This document shows, in pieces, positions 1-7,098 of a stretch of 50,801 nucleotides of DNA. The notes below the pieces were generated by a model that worked only from the letters and a program-made list of their open reading frames with translations, did no database searches and had not been told where the DNA came from. Where the stretch lies: the NCBI GenBank assembly GCA_005473895.2, contig SRJI02000031.1, positions 1 to 50,801 on the forward strand, given 5' to 3'. Position 1 is the stretch's first letter. Every line of letters starts with the position of its first letter. The translations under genes and the position numbers were made by a program. This stretch comes from Carideicomes alvinocaridis (GTDB lineage Bacteria; Pseudomonadota; Alphaproteobacteria; Rhodobacterales; Rhodobacteraceae).

Positions 1-299
1 GGCTGCGGCCGGGCGGAGGGCTGACGCTGATTCACCGGGCGGCGCGGCTGGATGCGCTGCTGTCGGGGCTGGCGGAGACCGACCTGGGCTCGGTCCGGCT
101 GCTGCCGCTGGCGCCGCGGCCGGGACGCGACGCGCACCTGATTCTGCTGCGGGCGCGAAAGGGCGGGCGCGCCGCGCTGCGGCTGCATGCGCCGCTGGTC
201 CTGCACGAAGGTCCGCGCCACGAGCACGACGGCGAGGATTACGCGCCTGCCGTGGCCGGGATCCTGCGGCGCGGCGATGCCCTCGAATTCCCCGATTGA
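1..299 (+). CDS. C-terminus of tRNA1(Val) (adenine37-N6)-methyltransferase-like protein (TrmN6/COG4123), 5' truncated by window edge
   Basis: An open frame enters from the left edge and stops at TGA 297-299. The roughly 98 visible residues look like the last part of a class I SAM-dependent methyltransferase of the COG4123/TrmN6 type: a GGGLTLIHR strand, then LDALLSGL, then a PLAPRPGRDAHLILLRARKGGRA segment (first half PLAPRPGRDAH) and a tail with LHEGPRHEHDGEDYAPA. In family members the conserved KGGR-plus-LVLHE region lies close to the C-terminus, which fits. The SAM-binding N-terminal half and the NPPY catalytic motif are outside the window, so the enzyme class rests on the C-terminal signature only. 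Expected role: N6-methylation of A37 in tRNA. Confidence 0.7.
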   Translation, partial: LRPGGGLTLIHRAARLDALLSGLAETDLGSVRLLPLAPRPGRDAHLILLRARKGGRAALRLHAPLVLHEGPRHEHDGEDYAPAVAGILRRGDALEFPD

Positions 300-424
300 C
301 GGTTCGGCGCGCCCGGCAAACAGGCAAATTAATGCTTGCTTAAGGATGGCTGCACCCGCGGCGTGACAGAATGATGACAATATGCTGTCCTACCGTCATC
401 CACACATCTGAAAGGAGGACCCAG

Positions 425-595
425 ATGAGCTTGAGTTCGCACTTGCAGGAACTGAAGAAGAAACACGCACACCTCTCCGATGCAGTGGAAGACGCGCAGC
501 GAAAGCCTGGGACGGACACGATCTACTTGGCCCAGATGAAAAAGCAGAAACTGCGACTCAAGGAAGAAATCACGCGCCTCTCCGCCACCCAGTAA
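425..595 (+). CDS. YdcH / DUF465 family small protein
   Basis: A 56-residue protein starting at ATG 425, with a strong ribosome-binding site (AAAGGAGGA at 411-419). It is rich in Lys and Glu and predicted to be helical: an SSHLQELKKKHAHLSDAVEDA segment (motif LKKKHAHLSDAVE) is followed by a second helix MKKQKLRLKEEI. Length, the K-K-x-H-x-x-L pattern and the ending LKEEI match the DUF465/YdcH family of short helical-hairpin proteins, whose biochemical role is unknown. It stands alone with its own leader and is followed by a double-hairpin element at 641-690 that probably ends its transcript. Confidence 0.85.
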   Translation: MSLSSHLQELKKKHAHLSDAVEDAQRKPGTDTIYLAQMKKQKLRLKEEITRLSATQ

Positions 596-640
596 GGGTC
601 GGGCGCCCGGCCGGGTCCTGGATAGACCGGGTCGGACCGT

Positions 641-690
641 AAAAGTCTTGAAGCAAGACTTTTGCAAGACTTTTGAGTCAAAAGTCTTTT
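641..690. repeat. Double-hairpin repeat, copy 1 (probable bidirectional terminator)
   Basis: Two perfect hairpins lie side by side. The first is AAAAGTCTTG (641-650), loop AAG, CAAGACTTTT (654-663). The second is AAGACTTTTG (666-675), loop AGT, CAAAAGTCTT (679-688), followed by TT. Each stem is 10 bp with a 3-nt loop. The element sits between the 3' ends of two convergent genes (YdcH ending at 595, TetR ending at 782), so it could stop transcription from both sides. A second copy in the opposite orientation is at 8017-8064. Confidence 0.8.
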
Positions 691-781
691 CGGCGGCTGA
701 ATTCCGAAGGGCGGCGTGGGACAGCTTGGCGCCGCCCTTCCCGAACATGCCCTCCGACACTCCGTGCAGCCGGCGCGCGGC

Positions 782-1453
782 TCATTTCGGCGCGCCGAGG
801 ATCCGTTCCAGCCCTGCGTGGCAATATTCGATCAGCGTCTCGGTATGGTCGCGGCCCGTGCCCCCGGCGGCCCCGGCCATGGCGTCGATCCGCCAGCGCG
901 TGGCGATCAGCGACAGCATGGCCGAGACGGAAAAGACCAGCGCCGCCGCCATCTCCTCCCGGTCGGCCCGGGGGTAGAGGCGCGCGATCTCCTCGGTGAA
1001 GATGCCGACCGTGGGGTCGAAACAGCGCTGCGTCAGCTCGCGCCATGCCGGGTCCGCGGAGACCAGCGCGATCAGCCGGGCATAGGCCCGCCAGCCCGCA
1101 TCCTCCCCCGTCGCCTGCGCCAGAAGCGGCCGGATGAAAGCGCCGATGATGCCGCGCAGATCCGGGGCCGGCCCGGCCAGCACGGTGGCCAGCGCCTCGC
1201 GCCGGAGCCGCGCCAGCTCTTCCGCGCGGGCCTCCACCACCGATTCGAACAGCGCCTGCTTGCTCTGGCCGTGGAACAGGACCAGCGCCGGCGTCACCCC
1301 GGCCCGGGCGGCGATGTCGCGCGTCGAACTGCCCTCGTAGCCCCGTTCGGCGAACAGGTGCTCCGCCGCCTCGAAGACCTTGCGCCGGGTCTCGAGCGAG
1401 CGGCGGGAAGGCGCGCGCTGGCGCTTCTTCGGATTGGTCTTCGCGGCATACAT
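782..1453 (-). CDS. TetR/AcrR family transcriptional regulator
   Basis: A 223-residue protein, the usual TetR length. After a basic N-terminal tail (KKRQRAPSRRSLETRRK) comes the typical TetR DNA-binding domain: helix 1 around VFEAAEHLFAERGYE (residues 26-40) and helix-turn-helix TRDIAARAGVTPALVLFH (about 44-61). The rest is the variable helical ligand-binding and dimer domain. The gene is divergent from the flavin monooxygenase operon that starts at 1520, only 66 bp away, which is the common layout for a local repressor whose inducer is a substrate or product of that operon. That role is inferred. ATG 1453 has no clear Shine-Dalgarno sequence. Confidence 0.9.
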   Translation of the reverse strand: MYAAKTNPKKRQRAPSRRSLETRRKVFEAAEHLFAERGYEGSSTRDIAARAGVTPALVLFHGQSKQALFESVVEARAEELARLRREALATVLAGPAPDLRGIIGAFIRPLLAQATGEDAGWRAYARLIALVSADPAWRELTQRCFDPTVGIFTEEIARLYPRADREEMAAALVFSVSAMLSLIATRWRIDAMAGAAGGTGRDHTETLIEYCHAGLERILGAPK

Positions 1454-1519
1454 ATTTTCAGCTTGCTTTGTTTTGGCCGAGTGATCAAGTTAACGGTGCA
1501 ACCGTCGCCGGGGAGGACA

Positions 1520-2836
1520 ATGACGGAACCCGAGGAAAGACGCGACCGCTTCGCGCTGATCGGCGCGGGGCCAATGGGCCTTGCCACCGCCAAGGTGTTC
1601 CTGGAGGAGGGCATCGCCTTCGACGGGTTCGAGCTGCATTCCGATGTCGGCGGGCTGTGGGACATCGACGGCCCACGCTCCACCATGTACGAGACGGCGC
1701 ACCTGATCTCATCCAAGCGGATGACCGAGTTCGCCGATTTCCCGATGAAGGACGAGGTCGCCGAATACCCCTCCCACCGGGAGGTGCTGGCCTATTTCCA
1801 CGAGTTCGCTGACCATTACGGCCTGCGCGACCATTACCGCTTTGGCGCCGAGGTGCTGCGCACCGAGCCGCTGGGCGAGGACGGTGCCGGCTGGCGCGTC
1901 ACCTGGCGCGACGCAGAGGGCGAGCATGCGGCGATCTACAAGGGCGTCCTGATCGCCAACGGCACCCTGTCGGAGCCCAATATGCCCCGCTTTCCGGGCC
2001 AGTGGGACGGCGAGCTGATCCATGCCTCCGACTACCGCCACCCCACGCAGTTCGCGGGCAAGCGCGTGCTGATCGTGGGCGCGGGCAATTCCGGCTGCGA
2101 CATCGCGGTGGACGCGATCCATCACGGCGAAAGCTGCGAGATCTCCATGCGCCGCGGCTATTACTTCGTGCCGAAATACGTCTTCGGCCGGCCGGCCGAC
2201 ACGCTGGGCGGGGCGATCAAGCTGCCCATGTGGCTCAAGCGCAAGGTGGACGGGACGATCCTGAAATGGTTCGTCGGCGATCCGCAGAAATATGGCTTCC
2301 CCAAGCCCGATTACCGGCTCTACGAAAGCCACCCGATCGTCAACTCGCTGCTGCTGTTCCACGCGGGCCATGGCGACGTGACCGTCCGTGGCGACATCGA
2401 CCGGCTCGACGGCCACACCGTGCATTTCAAGGACGGCTCCACCGGCGAATATGACATGATCCTCGCCGCCACGGGCTACAGGCTGCACTACCCGTTCATC
2501 GACGACGCGCTGCTGAACTGGCAGGGCAGCGCGCCGCATCTCTACCTCAACACCATGCATCCCGGGCGCGACGACCTCTTCGTCATGGGGATGGTGGAGG
2601 CGTCGGGGCTGGGCTGGCAGGGCCGCCACGACCAGGCGCAGATGGTGGCGCGCTACATCAAGGCGCAGGGCACGAGGCAGGGCGACAGGCTGCGGGCGGA
2701 AAAGGCCAAGGGCTTCGACCGGGCGACCGGCGGGATGCAATATCTCGACCTGCCGCGCATGGCCTATTACGTCGACAAGGCGACCTACCTCAAATCCGTG
2801 CGCCGGGTGATCGCGGATCTCGGGGGCCGGGCATGA
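1520..2836 (+). CDS. Flavin-containing monooxygenase (FMO/BVMO-like, NAD(P)H-dependent)
   Basis: A 438-residue class B flavoprotein monooxygenase. The start ATG 1520 follows GGGAGGA. Visible motifs in order are the FAD Rossmann loop GAGPMG (residues 15-20), an FMO-type linker FPGQWDGELIHASDY (about 158-172, matching F-x-G-x6-H-x3-Y), the NADPH loop GAGNSG (187-192) and the late ATGYR motif near residue 317. Such enzymes insert one oxygen atom into soft nucleophiles (N or S) or into ketones; the linker alone does not decide between these. It heads an operon: its stop overlaps the start of the BASS transporter by ATGA. The divergent TetR gene probably regulates it. The substrate is unknown. Confidence 0.9.
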   Translation: MTEPEERRDRFALIGAGPMGLATAKVFLEEGIAFDGFELHSDVGGLWDIDGPRSTMYETAHLISSKRMTEFADFPMKDEVAEYPSHREVLAYFHEFADHYGLRDHYRFGAEVLRTEPLGEDGAGWRVTWRDAEGEHAAIYKGVLIANGTLSEPNMPRFPGQWDGELIHASDYRHPTQFAGKRVLIVGAGNSGCDIAVDAIHHGESCEISMRRGYYFVPKYVFGRPADTLGGAIKLPMWLKRKVDGTILKWFVGDPQKYGFPKPDYRLYESHPIVNSLLLFHAGHGDVTVRGDIDRLDGHTVHFKDGSTGEYDMILAATGYRLHYPFIDDALLNWQGSAPHLYLNTMHPGRDDLFVMGMVEASGLGWQGRHDQAQMVARYIKAQGTRQGDRLRAEKAKGFDRATGGMQYLDLPRMAYYVDKATYLKSVRRVIADLGGRA

Positions 2837-3735
2837 AGAGCATCGACGAGATCACGCTCAACTTCGGCCCGGACAGCCTGCTGCTGCTGGATGCGATCCT
2901 CGCCATCGTCATGTTCTCCATCGCGCTGGACCTCAAGCCCGGCGATTTCCGCATCTTCCTGCGCCAGCCGCGGCCCGTCCTGACCGGGCTGGTGTCGCAG
3001 TTCCTCCTGCTGCCGGCGCTGACCTTCCTGCTGGTGCTGGCGCTGCAGCCGCGCCCCTCCATCGCGCTGGGCCTGATCCTCGTGGCGGCCTGCCCGGGCG
3101 GCAACATCTCCAACTTCATCACCCATCGGGCGGGGGGCAACACGGCCTTGTCCGTCTCGCTGACCGCCTTTGCCACGGTGGGGGCGATCGTGCTGACGCC
3201 GTTCAACATCGCGCTCTGGGGGTCGCTCTACGAGCCGACGGCGGAGATCCTGCGCGCGACCTATATAGACCCGGTCAAGGTGGCGATCACCGTGGGCTTC
3301 ATGCTGATCCTGCCGCTCTGCCTGGGCATGCTGCTGAACCACCGCCGGCCCGACCTGGCGCGGCGCATCCACAACCCGATGCAGTGGCTGTCGATGGCGA
3401 TCTTCGCGCTGTTCATCATCGGGGCGCTGGCGGCCAACTGGGCGTTCTTCCTGGGATATGCCGGCGCGGTCGCGGGGCTGGTGATCCTGCATAACGGCCT
3501 GGCGCTGCTGGGTGGCAACCTGATCTCGCGTCTCGCGGGGCTTTCGGAATACGACCGCCGCTCGATCACCATCGAGACGGGGATCCAGAATTCCGGCCTG
3601 GGGCTGGTGCTGATCTTCGCCTTCTTCGGGGGGCTGGGCGGCATGGCGGTGGCGGCGGCCTTCTGGGGCATCTGGCACGCGGTGTCGGGCATCCTGCTGG
3701 CCAGCTGGATGGGCCGGAGGGAGGCACGGCAGTGA
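2833..3735 (+). CDS. Bile acid:sodium symporter (BASS) family transporter
   Basis: A 300-residue, strongly hydrophobic inner-membrane protein with about nine to ten predicted membrane segments. The N-terminal IVMFSIALDLKPGDF is typical of the first helices of BASS proteins. ACPGGNISNFITHRAGGN contains the crossover region that binds sodium in characterised homologues, and IETGIQNSGLGLVL matches the second conserved E-x-x-x-Q-N-x-x-L element. The ATG overlaps the stop of the upstream monooxygenase (ATGA), and the stop overlaps the GTG of the next gene. Family members carry organic anions such as bile acids, pantoate or keto acids. The operon suggests uptake of a terpenoid- or steroid-like carboxylate, but this is a guess. 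Confidence 0.88.
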   Translation: MKSIDEITLNFGPDSLLLLDAILAIVMFSIALDLKPGDFRIFLRQPRPVLTGLVSQFLLLPALTFLLVLALQPRPSIALGLILVAACPGGNISNFITHRAGGNTALSVSLTAFATVGAIVLTPFNIALWGSLYEPTAEILRATYIDPVKVAITVGFMLILPLCLGMLLNHRRPDLARRIHNPMQWLSMAIFALFIIGALAANWAFFLGYAGAVAGLVILHNGLALLGGNLISRLAGLSEYDRRSITIETGIQNSGLGLVLIFAFFGGLGGMAVAAAFWGIWHAVSGILLASWMGRREARQ

Positions 3736-4664
3736 GCATTCTCGTAACCGGGGCCGCCGGCCTGGTCGGCCAGGCCCTGCTTCGCGTCGCAGCGGAGCGG
3801 GGGCGCGACCTGGTGGCCACCGACCTGCGCCGGCCGTCGGGGATGCCGGCCGGCGCAGCGTTCCATCCGCTCGACGTGACCGGGCCAGATGCGGACCGCG
3901 TGATCGGGCAGGTGAAGCCCCGGACGGTCGTGCACCTCGCCTCCATCGTGACGCCGCCCAAGGGGTCGACGCGCGCGATGCAATACAAGGTCGACGTGGC
4001 GGGCACCCGCAACGTGCTGCGCGCCTGTCTCGCCCACGGGGTGCGGCGGCTGGTCGTGACCTCGTCGGGCGCGGCCTACGGCTATCATCCTGACAATCCC
4101 GACTGGTTGACCGAGGATGCGCCCCTGCGCGGGAACGAGGCCTTTGCCTATGCCCATCACAAGCGGCTGGTGGAGGAGTTGCTGGCCGAGGCCCGGCACA
4201 AGCATCCGCGGCTGGAGCAGGTGGTGCTGCGGGTCGGCACGGTGCTGGAGCCGGGGGCGAAGAACCAGATCACCGCCCTGTTCGAACGGCCGCGCCTGCT
4301 GGCGATCCGGGGCAGCGCCAGCCCCTTCGTCTTTGTCTGGACGGAGGACCTGGCGGAGATCCTGCTGCGCGCGGCGACCAATGGGCCCACCGGCATCTAC
4401 AACGTGGCAGGGGACGGCGCGCTGTCGGTGGAGGACCTGGCCGCGCGCATGGGCAAGAAGGTGCAGCGCATCCCGGCCTGGGCGCTCAAGACCGCCCTCG
4501 CCGTGGCGCATCCCCTGGGCCTGTCGCCCTACGGGCCGGAGCAGGTCCGCTTCCTGCAATACCGCCCGGTGCTGGCCAATGACCGGCTGAAATCCGTCTT
4601 CGGCTACGCACCGCGGCGCAGTTCGGCCGAGGTCTTCGACGCCTGGTGGGAGGCCGCGAAATGA
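3732..4664 (+). CDS. NAD-dependent epimerase/dehydratase family protein (extended SDR)
   Basis: A 310-residue extended short-chain dehydrogenase starting at GTG 3732, which overlaps the transporter stop. It has the nucleotide-binding TGAAGLVG motif (residues 6-13), the acidic ATDLRRP after beta-2, HLASIVTPP, and the catalytic Y140-x3-K144 in AYAHHKRL preceded by TSSGAAYG. The C-terminal domain is the substrate-binding half. Extended SDRs epimerise, dehydrate or oxidise sugar nucleotides and also sterol-like alcohols (the 3-beta-HSD group). Its place between a BASS transporter, a monooxygenase and a classical SDR argues for small-molecule modification rather than cell-surface sugar synthesis. 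The substrate is unknown. Confidence 0.85.
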   Translation: MSILVTGAAGLVGQALLRVAAERGRDLVATDLRRPSGMPAGAAFHPLDVTGPDADRVIGQVKPRTVVHLASIVTPPKGSTRAMQYKVDVAGTRNVLRACLAHGVRRLVVTSSGAAYGYHPDNPDWLTEDAPLRGNEAFAYAHHKRLVEELLAEARHKHPRLEQVVLRVGTVLEPGAKNQITALFERPRLLAIRGSASPFVFVWTEDLAEILLRAATNGPTGIYNVAGDGALSVEDLAARMGKKVQRIPAWALKTALAVAHPLGLSPYGPEQVRFLQYRPVLANDRLKSVFGYAPRRSSAEVFDAWWEAAK

Positions 4665-5428
4665 GCGTGGCGGTGATCACCGGGGCGGCCGGCGGGCTGG
4701 GCCGGGCGCTTCTGGCGCGGTTGCGGGCCGAGGGCTGGCAGGTGGCGGCGCTGGATCGGGACACCCCGGCACTGGCGGAGCTGGCGGCCGAGGGCGTCAC
4801 TCTCCACCCCTGCGACCTAACCGATTCGGCGGCCATTGCCCGGACCTGTGCGGCCATCACGGCCGCCCATCCGGCTATCGACCTGGTGGTGCATTCCGCC
4901 GGCGTCACCCATATCGGCCTGTTTGCCGACAGCGACGTGGCCGCCCATCGCCGGGTGATGGAGATCAACCATTTCGCTGTGGTGGAGATCACCCGCCACC
5001 TGCTGCACCCGGTGCGGCGCGCGCGGGGGGTGCATCTTGCCATTTCCTCCGTCGCGGGGTTCGCCCCTCTGCACATGCGGACGGCCTATGCCGCCTCCAA
5101 ACACGCGCTGGAGGGTTTCGTGAAATCGCTCCGGTCGGAGGAAAAGCCCCACGGCGTGGCCTGCCTGATCGCCGCGCCCTCCTTCGTCGCCACCAATCCG
5201 GGCCGGGCGGAGCGGCAGGCAGACGGCATCGCGCGGCCGGGCTCCGCCGGGGACGGGTTCGACGAGATGACGCCCGAGGCCGCGGCCGAGGCAATCCTGG
5301 CCGGGCTCCGCGCGCGCCGGCCCATGATCCCGGTCGGCCGGGTGGCGCGGCTGGCCTGGTGGGCGAACCGTCTGGCGCCGGGCTTCTACCAGCGGCAGAT
5401 GGAGCGGCGCATCGGTGCGGATGGCTGA
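4661..5428 (+). CDS. Classical short-chain dehydrogenase/reductase (SDR)
   Basis: 255 residues from ATG 4661. I chose this start because it overlaps the upstream stop (ATGA) and has GGGAGG just before it. The classical SDR motifs are TGAAGGLG (residues 7-14), a CDLTDS cofactor-adenine segment, HSAGVTH (the NAG motif here reads SAG), ISSVAGF with the catalytic Ser, and Y143-x3-K147 in TAYAASKHA. The C-terminal part with an RRPMIPVGRVARLAWW stretch (motif IPVGRVARL) resembles membrane-associated SDRs of the SDRA family. It is the last gene of the operon. It probably oxidises or reduces a hydroxyl or ketone made by its neighbours. Confidence 0.88.
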   Translation: MSVAVITGAAGGLGRALLARLRAEGWQVAALDRDTPALAELAAEGVTLHPCDLTDSAAIARTCAAITAAHPAIDLVVHSAGVTHIGLFADSDVAAHRRVMEINHFAVVEITRHLLHPVRRARGVHLAISSVAGFAPLHMRTAYAASKHALEGFVKSLRSEEKPHGVACLIAAPSFVATNPGRAERQADGIARPGSAGDGFDEMTPEAAAEAILAGLRARRPMIPVGRVARLAWWANRLAPGFYQRQMERRIGADG

Positions 5429-5482
5429 AACCACCCGGGAAGCGCGGGAATGGCGAGCAGGCCGGTAGCCTGGCTGATCTGG

Positions 5483-5496
5483 TAGCCAACTGGCTA
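5483..5496. repeat. Short palindrome TAGCCA-AC-TGGCTA after the SDR gene
   Basis: Near-perfect dyad in the 120-bp gap between the convergent SDR and hemN genes. GGTAGCC also occurs twice nearby (from 5464 and 5481). There is no T-tract, so a terminator role is uncertain. No gene is visible in this gap. Confidence 0.35.
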
Positions 5497-5548
5497 GCGC
5501 CGGGCGCCTGCCAGCGGCAGCGCAACCGGCCCCGATGTCTGACCGCCT

Positions 5549-6904
5549 TCAGGACGCGCGGGAATAGCGCGCGCCCTCGGCCATGTGCGCGTCGTAGGCG
5601 CTGGCAATGATCCGGGTCAGGGCGCGCCCCTCGGGCAGGATGACCAGCCCGCGCGACGATTGCCTGACGAATTCGCCGAACCGGGCGGCCACCTCCGCGG
5701 TTACCGGGTCGAGCGTCGCCACCAGCGGGCCGAACTGCCGTTCCAGCGCGGCCCGGTCGAGGCGGAAGTCGCACATCAGCATCTCGATCGCGCGGCCGCG
5801 CAGCCGGTCCTCGTCGCTCAGCCGGTGGCCGCGTGCGCCCGGCAGCTCGCCCGCCGCCACCAGCCGCTCGTAGTCGCGGGTGGCCGGGGCGTTCTGCACG
5901 TAGCCGCCCGGGAACTTGGCAATGGAAGAGGCGCCGAGGCCGATCATGGCCGGGCAGGTGTCGTCGGTATAGCCCTGGAAGTTGCGGCGCAGGCGCCCCT
6001 CTTCCGCGGCGATGGCGAGCGAATCCGTGGGGCGCGCGAAATGGTCGATCCCGATGGGGTCGTAGCCTTCCGATTCGAACAGGGCGGCGGCCAGTTCCGA
6101 CAGCATGTAGCGGCCGGTATCGTCGGCCAGCGCGGCCTCGTCAATCAGGCGCTGGCGCTTGGCCACCCAGGGCACGTGGGCATAGCCGAACAGCGCCATC
6201 CGGTCGGGCCCCAGATCCATGACCTTCTGCGCCGTGTCGATAAGGCGGCGGAAGGTCTGGTGGGGCAGGCCATAGACCAGGTCGGTATTCAGGGAGCCGA
6301 TGCCGGCCGCGCGCAGCTCGGCGACGCAGTCGCGGGTGACCTCGTAGGGCTGGATGCGACCGATCGCGCGCTGCACGTCGGGGTCGAAATCCTGGATGCC
6401 GATGGAGGCGCGGTTCATCCCCTCCTGGGCGAGCGCGGCGATCTTGTCCGCATCCACCATGGTCGGGTCGATCTCGACCGAGAACTCGAAGTCCTCGGCC
6501 GGGGGGATCGCCGCCTTGATCGCCTGCGCCAGCCGGTGGATCAGCGCGGGCTCCAGGATGGTCGGCGTGCCGCCGCCCCAGTGCAGGCGACCCATGCGCA
6601 GCCCCTCGGGGAGGCGGGCGCGGACCAGCTCCAGCTCGTGCAGCACGGTTTCCACGTAAGCCGCCACCGGGGCCAGGGTCTTGGTCCCCTGGGTGCGGCA
6701 GGCGCAGAACCAGCAGAGCCGCTCGCAGAACGGCACGTGGAGGTAGACCGAAACCGGCTCGTCCGGGGCAAGCGCGACGAGGCTCTCGGCCTGGAAGGCC
6801 GATCCGGCCTCGGCCGAGAAGACCGGAGCGGTCGGATAGGAGGTGTAGCGGGGCACGCGCGAGTCGAAGAGACCCAGGGCACGCAGGCGGTCGATCTGTG
6901 TCAT
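5549..6904 (-). CDS. hemN: Oxygen-independent coproporphyrinogen III oxidase (radical SAM)
   Basis: 451 residues from ATG 6904, matching the usual length of about 450. It decarboxylates coproporphyrinogen III to protoporphyrinogen IX without oxygen, in the cytoplasm. Diagnostic features are the opening VPRYTSYPTAP (residues 17-27) and the 4Fe-4S/SAM cluster motif C60-x3-C64-x2-C67-x-C69 in FCERLCWFCACR, which is HemN-specific and not HemW-like. GGGTPT follows. An in-frame ATG at 6922 would add MGHSDA, but neither start has a good Shine-Dalgarno sequence. A likely FnrL box at 6939-6952 would, if it activates from -41.5, put the transcript start at or next to ATG 6904, so a leaderless message is possible. 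Confidence 0.93.
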   Translation of the reverse strand: MTQIDRLRALGLFDSRVPRYTSYPTAPVFSAEAGSAFQAESLVALAPDEPVSVYLHVPFCERLCWFCACRTQGTKTLAPVAAYVETVLHELELVRARLPEGLRMGRLHWGGGTPTILEPALIHRLAQAIKAAIPPAEDFEFSVEIDPTMVDADKIAALAQEGMNRASIGIQDFDPDVQRAIGRIQPYEVTRDCVAELRAAGIGSLNTDLVYGLPHQTFRRLIDTAQKVMDLGPDRMALFGYAHVPWVAKRQRLIDEAALADDTGRYMLSELAAALFESEGYDPIGIDHFARPTDSLAIAAEEGRLRRNFQGYTDDTCPAMIGLGASSIAKFPGGYVQNAPATRDYERLVAAGELPGARGHRLSDEDRLRGRAIEMLMCDFRLDRAALERQFGPLVATLDPVTAEVAARFGEFVRQSSRGLVILPEGRALTRIIASAYDAHMAEGARYSRAS

Positions 6905-6938
6905 GGCGTCTGAATGCCCCATTTCCGGGGCGCCCACT

Positions 6939-6952
6939 TTGCGCAGGATCAA
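6939..6952 (-). promoter_or_regulatory. Candidate FnrL (FNR) binding site upstream of hemN
   Basis: TTGCGCAGGATCAA matches the FNR consensus TTGAT-N4-ATCAA at 8 of the 10 fixed positions. Its centre is about 41 nt upstream of the hemN ATG at 6904. FnrL control of anaerobic coproporphyrinogen oxidase is established in Rhodobacter, which supports the call. The site lies in the shared region between hemN and the divergent regulator at 7099. Confidence 0.55.
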
Positions 6953-7066
6953 ATGCGGCGGGGCCGGCGCGGAATTATCCTCGGCCCGCCGGAGCGGCCG
7001 ATGCGGGCCGGGCGGCCGGTGCCTCCGAATTCGGCAGTTGAATTCGGTCGCTTTTCGGGTAGGCTT

Positions 7067-7082
7067 GTGCATTATATTTCAC
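7067..7082 (+). promoter_or_regulatory. Imperfect palindrome upstream of the HTH/shikimate-kinase regulator
   Basis: GTGCATTATATTTCAC is identical to its reverse complement at 12 of 16 positions and contains a TGCA tetranucleotide, a core element of BzdR operators. It lies 16 bp before the regulator's ATG at 7099, where it could serve autoregulation. Two GAATTCGG repeats occur just upstream (7027-7034 and 7040-7047). Confidence 0.35.
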
Positions 7083-7098
7083 AGGCGGCGGCCCTTCG

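Noticed and set aside
716-2836. A 706-codon open frame that extends the monooxygenase far upstream
   Set aside because: The extra 5' part is antisense to the TetR gene and Arg/Gly/Pro-rich; the monooxygenase clearly starts at ATG 1520 with a good ribosome-binding site.
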